NCBI RefSeq assembly: GCF_030815415.1
Contig: NZ_JAUSWW010000001.1
Span: forward strand, 5,146,001-5,210,000
Direction of reading: 5' to 3'
DNA from: Streptomyces canus
GTDB lineage: Bacteria; Actinomycetota; Actinomycetes; Streptomycetales; Streptomycetaceae
Length of the DNA: 64,000 nucleotides
The translations under genes and the position numbers were made by a program. Positions within the stretch are counted from its first letter, which is position 1; every line of letters starts with the position of its first letter. Of this stretch, positions 25,322-33,013 are shown piece after piece. The notes below the pieces were generated by a model that saw only the letters and a list, made by a program, of their open reading frames with translations, did not search any database and was not told where the DNA came from.

Positions 25322-26593
25322 GTGGACACGATTGCCAGCCTCTTCAGCTTCATCACGACACCTGTCTCCTGGGTCATCGTCCAGTTCCACAAGGTGTACG
25401 GCGCCGTTTTCGGGCCTGACACCGGGTGGGCCTGGGGCCTGTCGATCGTGTCCCTGGTGATCCTGATCCGTATCTGCCTGATCCCGCTCTTCGTGAAGCA
25501 GATCAAGGCGACCCGGGCCATGCAGACGCTGCAGCCCGAGATGAAGAAGATCCAGGAGCGCTACAAGAACGACAAGCAGCGCCAGTCCGAAGAGATGATG
25601 AAGCTCTACAAGGAGACGGGCACCAACCCGCTCTCCTCGTGTCTTCCCATCCTGGCGCAGTCGCCGTTCTTCTTCGCGCTGTACCACGTGCTCAACGCCA
25701 TCGCGAACAACGACACCATCGGCTCGATCAACCAGAGCCTGCTGGACAGCGCGCAGAAGGCGCACATCTTCGGGGCCCCCCTGGCCGCGAAGTTCACGGA
25801 CAGCTCCTCGGACGTCGCCGCGCTCGACGCCTCGCTGACCACGGTCCGCATCGTGACCGCGGTCATGATCGTGATGATGTCGGCGTCGCAGTTCTACACG
25901 CAGCGCCAGCTGATGACGAAGAACGTCGACACCACGGTGAAGACGCCGTTCATGCAGCAGCAGAAGATGCTGATGTACGTCTTCCCGGTCATGTTCGCCG
26001 TCTTCGGCATCAACTTCCCCGTCGGTGTCCTCGTCTACTGGCTGACCACCAACGTGTGGACCATGGGCCAGCAGATGTACGTCATCCACAACAACCCGAC
26101 CCCGGGTTCCAAGGCCCAGGCCGCCTACCTGGAGCGCCTGACCAAGCACGTCACGAACCACGGCAAGACGCGCAGCCGTGGTGAGAAGGCCATCGTCAAG
26201 GCCATCGTGGCCAAGGGCCGCGACCGCAACGAGTTCGAGCGCAAGTTCATCAACGCTCTGAGCAAGACGGGCCTCGTGGCCCAGGCGGACGGCACCGTGG
26301 TGAAGGGCGAGGCCCAGGCCGCCGCCGAGACCGAGGACGGTACGCCGACGACCGGCGGTACTCCCAAGCGCCAGCAGCCGAAGCGGCAGAGCAAGTCGCA
26401 GCGGCAGTCCGGTGGTGCTTCAGGTGCCCCGAAGGCGGCCGACGAGCCCACGTCGCTCACCAAGTCCGACGAGCCCGAGGACGCCAAGCCCGCCGCTCCG
26501 GCCAAGAAGCAGCCCGGCGGCAATACCCGCAGCAAGGCCCAGTCCGGACAGCGCAAGGGTCCGCAGCGGCCCAAGTCCCCGTCCAAGAAGTAA
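25322..26593 (+). CDS. yidC: membrane protein insertase YidC
   Basis: The 423-residue Oxa1/Alb3-family insertase starts at GTG. Its core helices are about residues 20-50 (SIVSLVILIRICLIPLFVKQ), 105-125 (CLPILAQSPFFFALYHVLNA) and two more near 180-245. The basic coiled hairpin EMKKIQERYKNDKQRQSEEM sits between the first two. Like other actinobacterial YidC proteins it has a long basic, Gln/Lys-rich C-terminal tail (from about residue 300) that may bind ribosomes. It inserts proteins into the cell membrane, alone or with Sec. Confidence 0.96.
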   Translation: MDTIASLFSFITTPVSWVIVQFHKVYGAVFGPDTGWAWGLSIVSLVILIRICLIPLFVKQIKATRAMQTLQPEMKKIQERYKNDKQRQSEEMMKLYKETGTNPLSSCLPILAQSPFFFALYHVLNAIANNDTIGSINQSLLDSAQKAHIFGAPLAAKFTDSSSDVAALDASLTTVRIVTAVMIVMMSASQFYTQRQLMTKNVDTTVKTPFMQQQKMLMYVFPVMFAVFGINFPVGVLVYWLTTNVWTMGQQMYVIHNNPTPGSKAQAAYLERLTKHVTNHGKTRSRGEKAIVKAIVAKGRDRNEFERKFINALSKTGLVAQADGTVVKGEAQAAAETEDGTPTTGGTPKRQQPKRQSKSQRQSGGASGAPKAADEPTSLTKSDEPEDAKPAAPAKKQPGGNTRSKAQSGQRKGPQRPKSPSKK

Positions 26594-26608
26594 GAAGGAG
26601 TCCATCCC

Positions 26609-27121
26609 GTGACGGAAGGCACCACCTCCGCTGCTGCCGAGGGTGTAGACACTCTGTCCCGCCTGGAGCAGGAGGGCGAGATCGCGGCGGACTACCTCGA
26701 GGGTCTGCTCGACATCGCCGATCTCGACGGCGACATCGACATGGACGTCGAGGCCGACCGTGCCGCTGTGTCCATCATCAGCGACTCGGGCGGCCGCGAC
26801 CTGCAGAAGCTGGTCGGCCGCGACGGCGAGGTGTTGGAGGCGCTCCAGGAGCTCACGCGCCTGGCCGTGCACCGGGAGACCGGGGACCGCAGCCGGCTGA
26901 TGCTGGACATCGCGGGTTACCGCGCCAAGAAGCGTGCCGAGCTCTCCGAGCTGGGTGCCAAGGCCGCCGCCGAGGTCAAGAGCACGGGTGAGCCCGTGAA
27001 GATGCAGCCCATGACGCCGTTCGAGCGCAAGGTCGTGCACGACGCCGTCAAGTCTGCCGGTCTGCGCAGCGAGTCCGAGGGCGAGGAGCCGCAGCGCTTC
27101 GTCGTTGTGCTTCCCGCCTGA
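26609..27121 (+). CDS. jag: Jag/KhpB RNA-binding protein (KH + R3H)
   Basis: The 170-residue protein starts at GTG with AAGAAGGAG upstream. The KH-II-like domain holds LVGRDGEVLEALQELTRLAV (about residues 68-90) and the R3H domain holds RSRLMLDIAGYRAKKRAEL (about 95-115), followed by PMTPFERKVVHDAVKSAGL. It follows yidC by 15 nt, as in most bacteria. KhpB proteins bind RNA and affect cell division and envelope growth in firmicutes; the role in Streptomyces is not set. A terminator follows. Confidence 0.94.
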   Translation: MTEGTTSAAAEGVDTLSRLEQEGEIAADYLEGLLDIADLDGDIDMDVEADRAAVSIISDSGGRDLQKLVGRDGEVLEALQELTRLAVHRETGDRSRLMLDIAGYRAKKRAELSELGAKAAAEVKSTGEPVKMQPMTPFERKVVHDAVKSAGLRSESEGEEPQRFVVVLPA

Positions 27122-27140
27122 TCGGTCCGTACGTTCCTCC

Positions 27141-27167
27141 GGCCCCGTCTGTAGCGCAGACGGGGCC
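27141..27167. terminator. terminator after jag
   Basis: GGCCCCGTCTG (27141-27151) pairs perfectly with CAGACGGGGCC (27157-27167) over a 5-nt loop. Confidence 0.85.
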
Positions 27168-27248
27168 GAACTTTGTCAGCCTGATAGTTCTGGTGGATGT
27201 GGTGATCGGCGCCGCGTGCGCCCATCGCGGTACGGAAGGACGGTCCCC

Positions 27249-27968
27249 GTGACGGAGGCAGCGGAGCTCCCCCCTGCGCCCGAGCAGGCGCGCACGGTGT
27301 TTGGTGATCGCTACGCGGACGCGGTCCGGTACGCGGAGCTGCTCGCCGAGGCGGGCGTGCAGCGCGGTCTGATCGGGCCGCGTGAGGTGCCCCGGCTGTG
27401 GGAGCGGCACCTACTGAACTGCGCGGTGCTCTCTGAGGTCGTTCCCGAGGGTGTGACGGTCTGCGACGTGGGCTCGGGTGCCGGCCTCCCCGGCATTCCC
27501 CTGGCGCTCGTTCGGGAGGACCTGAAGATCACGCTGCTGGAGCCCCTGTTGCGGCGCACGACCTTTCTGACCGAGGTCGTCGAGATGCTCGGCCTGGACC
27601 ATGTCACGGTCATGCGGGGGCGTGCCGAGGAGGTCATGGGCAAGCTGCCGCCGGTGCACGTGGTGACGGCGCGTGCCGTGGCCCCGCTGGACCGTCTCGC
27701 CGCCTGGGGCATTCCCCTGCTGCGCCCGTACGGCGAGATGCTCGCGCTCAAGGGCGACACGGCGGAGGAGGAGCTCAAGGCGGCCGGCACGGCGCTGAGC
27801 AAGCTGGGCGCTGTGGAGACCTCGGTCCTGCATGTTGGGGAGGGCGTGGTGGATCCGCTGTCCACGGTCGTACGGGTCGAGGTCGGTGAGAGCCCTGGCG
27901 GTGTGCGCTTCGCGGCGAAGCGGGCCAAGGCGGCTCGTACGGGGCGTGTTCGTAGACGTCGGGGCTAG
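27249..27968 (+). CDS. rsmG: 16S rRNA (guanine-N7)-methyltransferase RsmG
   Basis: The 239-residue methyltransferase starts at GTG (VTEAAELPPAPEQARTVFG) with GGAAGGA upstream; the longer frame has no conserved N-terminus. The SAM-binding motif VCDVGSGAGLPGIPLAL is at residues 71-87. It methylates G527 of 16S rRNA (E. coli numbering). In Streptomyces, loss of rsmG gives low-level streptomycin resistance and altered antibiotic production. It precedes the par operon. Confidence 0.95.
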   Translation: MTEAAELPPAPEQARTVFGDRYADAVRYAELLAEAGVQRGLIGPREVPRLWERHLLNCAVLSEVVPEGVTVCDVGSGAGLPGIPLALVREDLKITLLEPLLRRTTFLTEVVEMLGLDHVTVMRGRAEEVMGKLPPVHVVTARAVAPLDRLAAWGIPLLRPYGEMLALKGDTAEEELKAAGTALSKLGAVETSVLHVGEGVVDPLSTVVRVEVGESPGGVRFAAKRAKAARTGRVRRRRG

Positions 27969-28290
27969 CTGTCGGGGATGGTCATCGGGGGCGGCCGGAG
28001 TCGGCGACGTCGACGGCGCCGCTGATCCGTCCTGACGACGAGACGTACTCCACACAAGCTGTCAAACCTACGCATGCCGGAGTGTCGCGGCACTTCGGGC
28101 TCTGCTGCTGTGCATCGTGTTTCACGTGAAACGTCGCTCACTGTTGCACGGCATCATCAGCCGTGGTCGCGCCGCGGCCGAACCGCGTGACCGGAAGCCT
28201 CTCGGGTCTCTCGGAGAGGTAACGGAGTTGTCCACAGAGGTGGATTTCTCCACAGAACGCCAGGCCTCACTGGTTCACGACCCCGAAGAC
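27969..28290. other. rsmG-parA intergenic region with parS
   Basis: About 320 bp. It contains a perfect parS at 28119-28132 and a GC-rich stretch able to hold the parAB promoter. The parA frame is open from here (an in-frame ATG at 28117 lies 2 nt before parS), but I prefer a later start. Confidence 0.5.
28119..28132. promoter_or_regulatory. parS centromere site
   Basis: Perfect GTTTCACGTGAAAC upstream of parA. Confidence 0.95.
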
Positions 28291-29364
28291 ATGGGAGGCT
28301 CTGTTCATTGCGAGCCTGAAGTCGAGGAGAGTGAATCGTTGCGGTCCGACGCCAACATCGCGGGACCGATGACCGATCCGGTCCCCGGTCCCCGTACCGA
28401 GTCGATGGGGGACGATGTTTCACGTGAAACACCGCCCCCGATGGACGACACCCCCATCGGTCGCGCTGCCCAATTGGCGGTGGAGGCTCTGGGCCGTGCC
28501 GGTGAGGGCCTGCCTCGGCCTGAGCAGACCCGCGTCATGGTGGTCGCCAACCAGAAGGGTGGCGTGGGCAAAACGACGACAACGGTCAACCTCGCCGCTT
28601 CGCTGGCGGTGCATGGCAGCCGTGTCCTCGTGATCGACCTCGACCCGCAGGGCAACGCGTCCACGGCCCTGGGTATCGACCACCACGCCGAAGTGCCGTC
28701 CATTTATGACGTCTTGATCGACAGCAGGCCGCTGGCCGAAGTCGTCCAGCCGGTCCCGGACGTAGAGGGTCTCTTCTGCGCTCCCGCCACGATCGACCTC
28801 GCCGGCGCGGAGATCGAACTGGTCTCCCTGGTGGCACGTGAGAGCCGGCTTCAGCGGGCGATCCAGGCGTATGAGCACCCGCTGGACTACATCCTCATCG
28901 ACTGTCCGCCCTCGCTCGGCCTGCTGACCGTCAACGCGATGGTCGCCGGTGCCGAGGTTCTCATTCCGATCCAGTGCGAGTACTACGCGCTGGAGGGTCT
29001 GGGGCAGCTGTTGCGCAACGTCGATCTGGTGCGGGGCCACCTCAACCCCCACCTGCATGTCTCGACGATCCTGCTCACCATGTACGACGGCCGGACGCGG
29101 CTTGCGTCCCAGGTAGCGGACGAGGTGCGCACCCACTTCGGTGACGAGGTGCTGCGGACGAGCATTCCCCGCTCGGTCCGTATCTCCGAAGCGCCGAGCT
29201 ATGGGCAGACGGTGCTGACCTACGATCCAGGATCGAGTGGCGCCCTGTCCTATCTTGAGGCGGCACGAGAAATCGCGCTGAGGGGCGTGGGCGTCGCCTA
29301 TGACCCGACGCAGGCCCATATCGGCACCCAGAGCAATCCGAGCATGGTGGAGGGCATTCAGTGA
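28291..29364 (+). CDS. parA: chromosome-partitioning ATPase ParA
   Basis: The 357-residue protein starts at the ATG of MGGSVHCEPEVEESESL. An acidic N-terminal extension (about 85 residues) precedes the deviant Walker A KGGVGKTTT (about residues 89-97) and DPQGNASTALG. Switch and Walker B residues are in LIDCPPSLGLLTVNAM. ParA forms nucleoprotein filaments that position ParB complexes during sporulation septation. A parS lies inside the coding region (28417-28430), read as VSRET. The stop overlaps parB by 4 nt. An earlier ATG at 28117 would start almost on a parS and is less likely. Confidence 0.93.
   Translation: MGGSVHCEPEVEESESLRSDANIAGPMTDPVPGPRTESMGDDVSRETPPPMDDTPIGRAAQLAVEALGRAGEGLPRPEQTRVMVVANQKGGVGKTTTTVNLAASLAVHGSRVLVIDLDPQGNASTALGIDHHAEVPSIYDVLIDSRPLAEVVQPVPDVEGLFCAPATIDLAGAEIELVSLVARESRLQRAIQAYEHPLDYILIDCPPSLGLLTVNAMVAGAEVLIPIQCEYYALEGLGQLLRNVDLVRGHLNPHLHVSTILLTMYDGRTRLASQVADEVRTHFGDEVLRTSIPRSVRISEAPSYGQTVLTYDPGSSGALSYLEAAREIALRGVGVAYDPTQAHIGTQSNPSMVEGIQ
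28417..28430. promoter_or_regulatory. parS site inside parA
   Basis: Perfect GTTTCACGTGAAAC, coding for VSRET within ParA. Confidence 0.93.
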
Positions 29365-30461
29365 GTGAGCGACGGAGGGGTTTGGGCCGTGGGCTCGGCG
29401 CACTGATCCCTGCTGCCCCGACGGAGAAGACGCCGGCTCCGGCCGCGGTGGGGGGCGCCGGTTCCGCGTCTCCGTCGGCCGTACCGGTGCTGACGACCGA
29501 CCGAGGAGTGGCTGCGGCGAAGGTTGCCATGCTGCCGCCTGTTTCACATGAAACCGAGGAACCGTCGGTCAACGGCTACGCGGAGACGCCCGCGCCTCCC
29601 GTGGGCGCCTTCTTCGCGGAGCTCCCGCTCGACTCCATCACGCCGAACCCGCGCCAGCCGCGTGAGGTCTTCGACGAGGACGCGCTGCAGGAACTGGTCA
29701 CCTCCATCCAGGAGGTCGGTCTCCTCCAGCCGGTCGTCGTACGGCAGGTCGGTCCTGCGAGCTACGAGCTCATCATGGGTGAGCGGCGCTGGCGGGCCAG
29801 CCGTGAGGCGGGCCTGGACGCGATCCCGGCGATCGTGCGGGCCACGGACGACGAGAAGCTCCTCCTGGACGCGCTCCTGGAGAACCTGCACCGGGCTCAG
29901 CTGAACCCGCTGGAAGAGGCTGCCGCCTACGACCAGTTGCTGAAGGACTTCAACTGCACGCACGACCAGCTGGCGGACCGCATCGGCCGTTCCCGCCCGC
30001 AGGTCTCCAACACCCTGCGTCTGCTGAAGCTCTCGCCGTCCGTCCAGCGCCGGGTCGCCGCCGGGGTCCTGTCCGCCGGACACGCACGCGCCCTGCTCTC
30101 CGTCGAGGACTCGGAGGAGCAGGACCGCCTGGCTCACCGGATCGTCGCCGAGGGACTCTCGGTGCGTGCCGTCGAGGAGATCGTGACCCTCATGGGGTCG
30201 CGGCCACAGACGGCTCAGCGTTCCAAGGGGCCGCGAGCCGGCGCCCGTGTCTCGCCGGCGCTGACCGACCTGGCAGGCCGTCTCTCGGACCGCTTCGAGA
30301 CGCGGGTGAAGGTCGACCTGGGGCAGAAGAAGGGCAAGATCACGGTCGAGTTCGCCTCCATGGAGGACCTCGAGCGGATCCTCGGCAGCCTCGCCCCCGG
30401 AGAGGGCCCTGTCCTCCAGAAGAGCCTTCTGGACGGCGACGCCGAGGACGTGGAGGACTAG
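29361..30461 (+). CDS. parB: chromosome-partitioning protein ParB
   Basis: The 366-residue CTPase starts MSERRRGLGRGLGALIPAAP. The CTP/arginine-patch box GERRWRAS is at about residues 139-146 and the HTH (LADRIGRSRPQVSNTLRLLK) at about 203-222. The C-terminal dimerisation part contains KVDLGQKKGKITVEFASMED. It loads at parS and spreads to condense the origin region. A degenerate parS (GTTTCACATGAAAC) lies inside the gene, read as VSHET. Followed by a strong terminator. Confidence 0.96.
   Translation: MSERRRGLGRGLGALIPAAPTEKTPAPAAVGGAGSASPSAVPVLTTDRGVAAAKVAMLPPVSHETEEPSVNGYAETPAPPVGAFFAELPLDSITPNPRQPREVFDEDALQELVTSIQEVGLLQPVVVRQVGPASYELIMGERRWRASREAGLDAIPAIVRATDDEKLLLDALLENLHRAQLNPLEEAAAYDQLLKDFNCTHDQLADRIGRSRPQVSNTLRLLKLSPSVQRRVAAGVLSAGHARALLSVEDSEEQDRLAHRIVAEGLSVRAVEEIVTLMGSRPQTAQRSKGPRAGARVSPALTDLAGRLSDRFETRVKVDLGQKKGKITVEFASMEDLERILGSLAPGEGPVLQKSLLDGDAEDVED
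29541..29554. promoter_or_regulatory. degenerate parS-like site inside parB
   Basis: GTTTCACATGAAAC differs from the consensus by one base (CAC-GTG to CAC-ATG), which breaks the palindrome centre and changes Arg to His in the VSRET-type peptide. Binding strength is unknown. Confidence 0.6.
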
Positions 30462-30500
30462 AGCCTCGGACCGGCAGGGCACGATGCCCGGCAGTCGACG

Positions 30501-30540
30501 GAGCGGGCTGTGTCCGGTGGGTACCGGACACAGCCCGCTC
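30501..30540. terminator. strong terminator after parB
   Basis: Perfect 18-bp arms, 30501-30518 and 30523-30540, with a 4-nt GGGT loop. The GAGCGGGCTG arm pairs with CAGCCCGCTC. Confidence 0.9.
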
Positions 30541-30638
30541 TTTGCTTTCAGGCGGTATCGAGGCAATCACATCGTGGATACGATGCGTTCGGGTATGGCG
30601 CATCCACCCGGCAGCACCTTCAGGGGAGGGCAGGTGTC

Positions 30639-30896
30639 ATGCGAACGGTGAGCCGCACCGGACTGGTGAGCGCGGGCCTGGGGCTGGGCGCGGTCGGCGG
30701 CTTCGTCGGCAGCCTGATCCGGGAACGCGGCGCTCTGACAGCCGCCCGCGATGCCGCGGGCGAGGGAAGCGAGGAACAGCCTTCATGGGCCGTCGGCTCG
30801 TACCGCTCACGCTGGACAACCTTCAGGACGTTCCCAAGCGCTGTCGCTCGTGTGTCTTCTGGGAGCTGGACCCAGTCAGCGGCGAAGCCGCGGTAA
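30639..30896 (+). CDS. possible small membrane-associated protein overlapping the GNAT gene
   Basis: An 85-residue frame starts at an ATG with GGGAGG upstream (MRTVSRTGLVSAGLGLGAVG, then GFVGSLIRERGALTAARD). The first about 50 codons have the high third-position GC of a Streptomyces gene and encode a short hydrophobic Gly-rich segment. From about 30785, where the GNAT gene begins in another frame, the third-position bias disappears. So the 5' part looks coding and the 3' part is probably only an overlap tail. Unrecognised family. Confidence 0.45.
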   Translation: MRTVSRTGLVSAGLGLGAVGGFVGSLIRERGALTAARDAAGEGSEEQPSWAVGSYRSRWTTFRTFPSAVARVSSGSWTQSAAKPR

Positions 30897-31402
30897 AGGC
30901 AGGCACAGCTGCCCTGGAGAAGGAAGCTTGGATCTCCTCGGTCATGTTGGACTGGGGATCGTGCGGCCGGGTCGTGTACGTCGACGAGGTGCCGGTGGGC
31001 TTTGTGCTCTACGCTCCTCCGGCCTATGTCCCCCGCTCGACGGCTTTTCCCACGAGCCCCGTGTCACCTGACGCCGTGCAGTTGATGACGGCGTTCATCA
31101 TGCCCGGATATCAGGGACAGGGGTTGGGCAGAGTGATGGTCCAGACGGTGGCCAAGGATCTGCTGCGACGGGGCTTCAAGGCGATCGAGGCGTTCGGGGA
31201 CGCCCGCTGGCGGGAGCCGGCCTGTCTTCTGCCCGCTGACCACCTTCTGGCAGTGGGCTTCAAGACGGTCCGTCCTCATCCCATGCATCCTCGCCTGAGG
31301 CTGGAGCTGCGGACGACGCTCTCCTGGAAGGAAGACGTGGAGATGGCGTTGGACCGGCTCCTGGGCGCCGTGCAGAAGGAACCGGCGCTACGGCCGCTGT
31401 AA
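30785..31402 (+). CDS. GNAT family N-acetyltransferase
   Basis: The 205-residue protein starts MGRRLVPLTLDNLQDVPKRC. The acetyl-CoA loop PGYQGQGLGRVMVQTVAKDL (about residues 112-131) follows ...LMTAFIM. CRSCVFWELDPV near residues 20-31 is a Cys-containing N-terminal patch. The substrate is unknown. It lies between parB and trxA and matches the gene that usually follows parAB in Streptomyces. A terminator and a parS follow. Confidence 0.85.
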   Translation: MGRRLVPLTLDNLQDVPKRCRSCVFWELDPVSGEAAVKAGTAALEKEAWISSVMLDWGSCGRVVYVDEVPVGFVLYAPPAYVPRSTAFPTSPVSPDAVQLMTAFIMPGYQGQGLGRVMVQTVAKDLLRRGFKAIEAFGDARWREPACLLPADHLLAVGFKTVRPHPMHPRLRLELRTTLSWKEDVEMALDRLLGAVQKEPALRPL

Positions 31403-31406
31403 CGAC

Positions 31407-31436
31407 AGTGGGCCGGCCCTCACGGGCCGGCCCACT
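31407..31436. terminator. terminator between GNAT and trxA
   Basis: AGTGGGCCGGCCC (31407-31419) pairs with GGGCCGGCCCACT (31424-31436) over a TCAC loop. The converging trxA unit can use the same hairpin. Confidence 0.85.
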
Positions 31437-31439
31437 CGT

Positions 31440-31453
31440 GTTTCACGTGAAAC
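31440..31453. promoter_or_regulatory. parS site
   Basis: Perfect GTTTCACGTGAAAC immediately beside the GNAT/trxA terminator. Confidence 0.95.
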
Positions 31454-31477
31454 ATCATTCAGGTGTCATGCGAAACG

Positions 31478-31810
31478 TCACTCGGCGATGAAGTCCTCGA
31501 GGTCGCGAACGATCGCGGCCTTCGGCTTCGCACCGACGATGGTCTTGGCGACCTCGCCACCCTGGTAGACGTTCAGGGTCGGGATGGACATGACGCCGTA
31601 CTTGGCGGCCGTACCCGGGTTCTCGTCGATGTTGAGCTTGACGATCTCGATCTTGTCGCCGTACTCGGCGGCGATCGCCTCGAGGGACGGAGCGATCTGG
31701 CGGCACGGACCGCACCAGGCGGCCCAGAAGTCCACCAGTACGGGCTTGTCGTTCTTGAGGACGTCCTGCTCGAAGGAGTCGTCGGTCACGTTCTTCAGGG
31801 TGCCGGCCAC
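31478..31810 (-). CDS. trxA: thioredoxin
   Basis: The 110-residue protein starts MAGTLKNVTDDSFEQDVLKN. The redox motif W32-C33-G34-P35-C36 sits at the start of helix 2, and the cis-Pro is in SIPTLN. It reduces protein disulfides and is recycled by TrxB with NADPH. It lies 45 nt downstream of trxB and is probably co-transcribed from the sigma-R promoter at 32896-32922. Confidence 0.97.
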   Translation of the reverse strand: MAGTLKNVTDDSFEQDVLKNDKPVLVDFWAAWCGPCRQIAPSLEAIAAEYGDKIEIVKLNIDENPGTAAKYGVMSIPTLNVYQGGEVAKTIVGAKPKAAIVRDLEDFIAE

Positions 31811-31855
31811 GGCGGGCTCCTTAACTGGTTGTGCGGGGTGGGGTGGGAGGGAGGG

Positions 31856-32824
31856 TCAGACAGCGGTCTTCTCGGGCTCCGCCTGCTCTTCGTCCGCGAG
31901 GGCGGCGAGGAAGCGCTCGGCGTCGAGGGCGGCGGAGCAGCCGGTGCCGGCCGCGGTGATCGCCTGGCGGTAGGTGTGGTCGACGACGTCGCCGGCGCCG
32001 AAGACACCCGTCAGGTTGGTGCGCGTTGAGGGGGCTTCCACCTTCAGGTAGCCCTCCTCGTCCAGCTCCAGCTGGCCCTTGAAGAGCTCGGTGCGCGGGT
32101 CGTGGCCGATTGCGATGAACAGGCCGGTCACCGGGAGGTCCGAGAGTTCGCCGGTCTTGAGGTTGCGCAGCTTCAGGCCGGCCAGCTTCGGGTCGCCCTG
32201 GATCTCGGCGACCTCGCTGTCCCACACGAACTTGATCTTCGGGTCGGCGAACGCGCGCTCCTGCATCGCCTTGGAGGCGCGCAGGGTGTCCCGTCGGTGG
32301 ACGATCGTCACGGACTTGGCGAAGCGCGAGAGGAAGGTGGCCTCCTCCATCGCCGTGTCACCGCCGCCGATCACGGCGATGTCGTGGTCCTTGAAGAAGA
32401 AGCCGTCGCAGGTCGCACACCAAGAGACGCCACGGCCGGAGAGGGCGTCCTCGTTGGGCAGGCCGAGCTTGCGGTGCTGCGAGCCCGTGGTGACGATGAC
32501 GGCCTTCGCCTTGTGGACCGTGCCGGCGGTGTCGGTGACGGTCTTGATCTCGCCGGTCAGGTCGACGTTGACGACGTCGTCCGGGATGAGTTCGGCGCCG
32601 AAGCGCTCGGCCTGGGCACGCATGTTGTCCATGAGCTCGGGGCCCATGATGCCGTCCTGGAAGCCCGGGAAGTTCTCCACTTCGGTGGTGTTCATCAGCG
32701 CACCACCTGCGGTGACGGCGCCCTCGAAGACCAGCGGCTTCAGCGACGCGCGCGCGGTGTAGAGCGCCGCCGTGTAGCCGGCAGGCCCGGAGCCGATGAT
32801 GATCACGTTACGGACGTCGCTCAC
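31856..32824 (-). CDS. trxB: thioredoxin reductase
   Basis: The 322-residue flavoenzyme has the FAD motif GSGPAG at residues 11-16, the redox pair C136-A-T-C139 in WCATCDGFFF, the NADPH motif GGGDTA at 153-158, and the C-terminal FAD contact GAGDVVDHTYRQ. It passes electrons from NADPH to thioredoxin. In S. coelicolor trxBA is a main target of sigma-R, and the matching promoter is present here. Confidence 0.97.
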   Translation of the reverse strand: MSDVRNVIIIGSGPAGYTAALYTARASLKPLVFEGAVTAGGALMNTTEVENFPGFQDGIMGPELMDNMRAQAERFGAELIPDDVVNVDLTGEIKTVTDTAGTVHKAKAVIVTTGSQHRKLGLPNEDALSGRGVSWCATCDGFFFKDHDIAVIGGGDTAMEEATFLSRFAKSVTIVHRRDTLRASKAMQERAFADPKIKFVWDSEVAEIQGDPKLAGLKLRNLKTGELSDLPVTGLFIAIGHDPRTELFKGQLELDEEGYLKVEAPSTRTNLTGVFGAGDVVDHTYRQAITAAGTGCSAALDAERFLAALADEEQAEPEKTAV

Positions 32825-32895
32825 GACTGGGTTCCTCGTCTCTGGACTGCGTCAGTACGGCCGGTGGGAGCCCCTCTCAGAACTCTCACCCCACC

Positions 32896-32922
32896 CAACG
32901 GATCCTAAGGGGCGCGCATTCC
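32896..32922 (-). promoter_or_regulatory. sigma-R-type promoter of trxB-trxA
   Basis: On the reverse strand GGAAT (32922-32918) and GTTG (32899-32896) are separated by 18 nt, the SigR -35/-10 consensus (GGAAT-N18/19-GTT). It lies about 70 nt upstream of the trxB start codon. The sequence match is direct; SigR control is inferred from the known S. coelicolor trxBA regulation. Confidence 0.85.
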
Positions 32923-33013
32923 CGGTGTGTCCGGGCACACGGAGAGGCGACACCGTACGGGATACCACGTCGGCCGGTGGTGAAGGGTCAGCCCGTGAAT
33001 CGCGCGTGAAGTG

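Noticed and set aside
28117..28290. Earlier in-frame start of parA (MFHVKRRSLL)
   Set aside because: The codons are parS DNA, which gives MFHVK in several unrelated frames (for example at 42860 and 49744), and the extension shows no family match.
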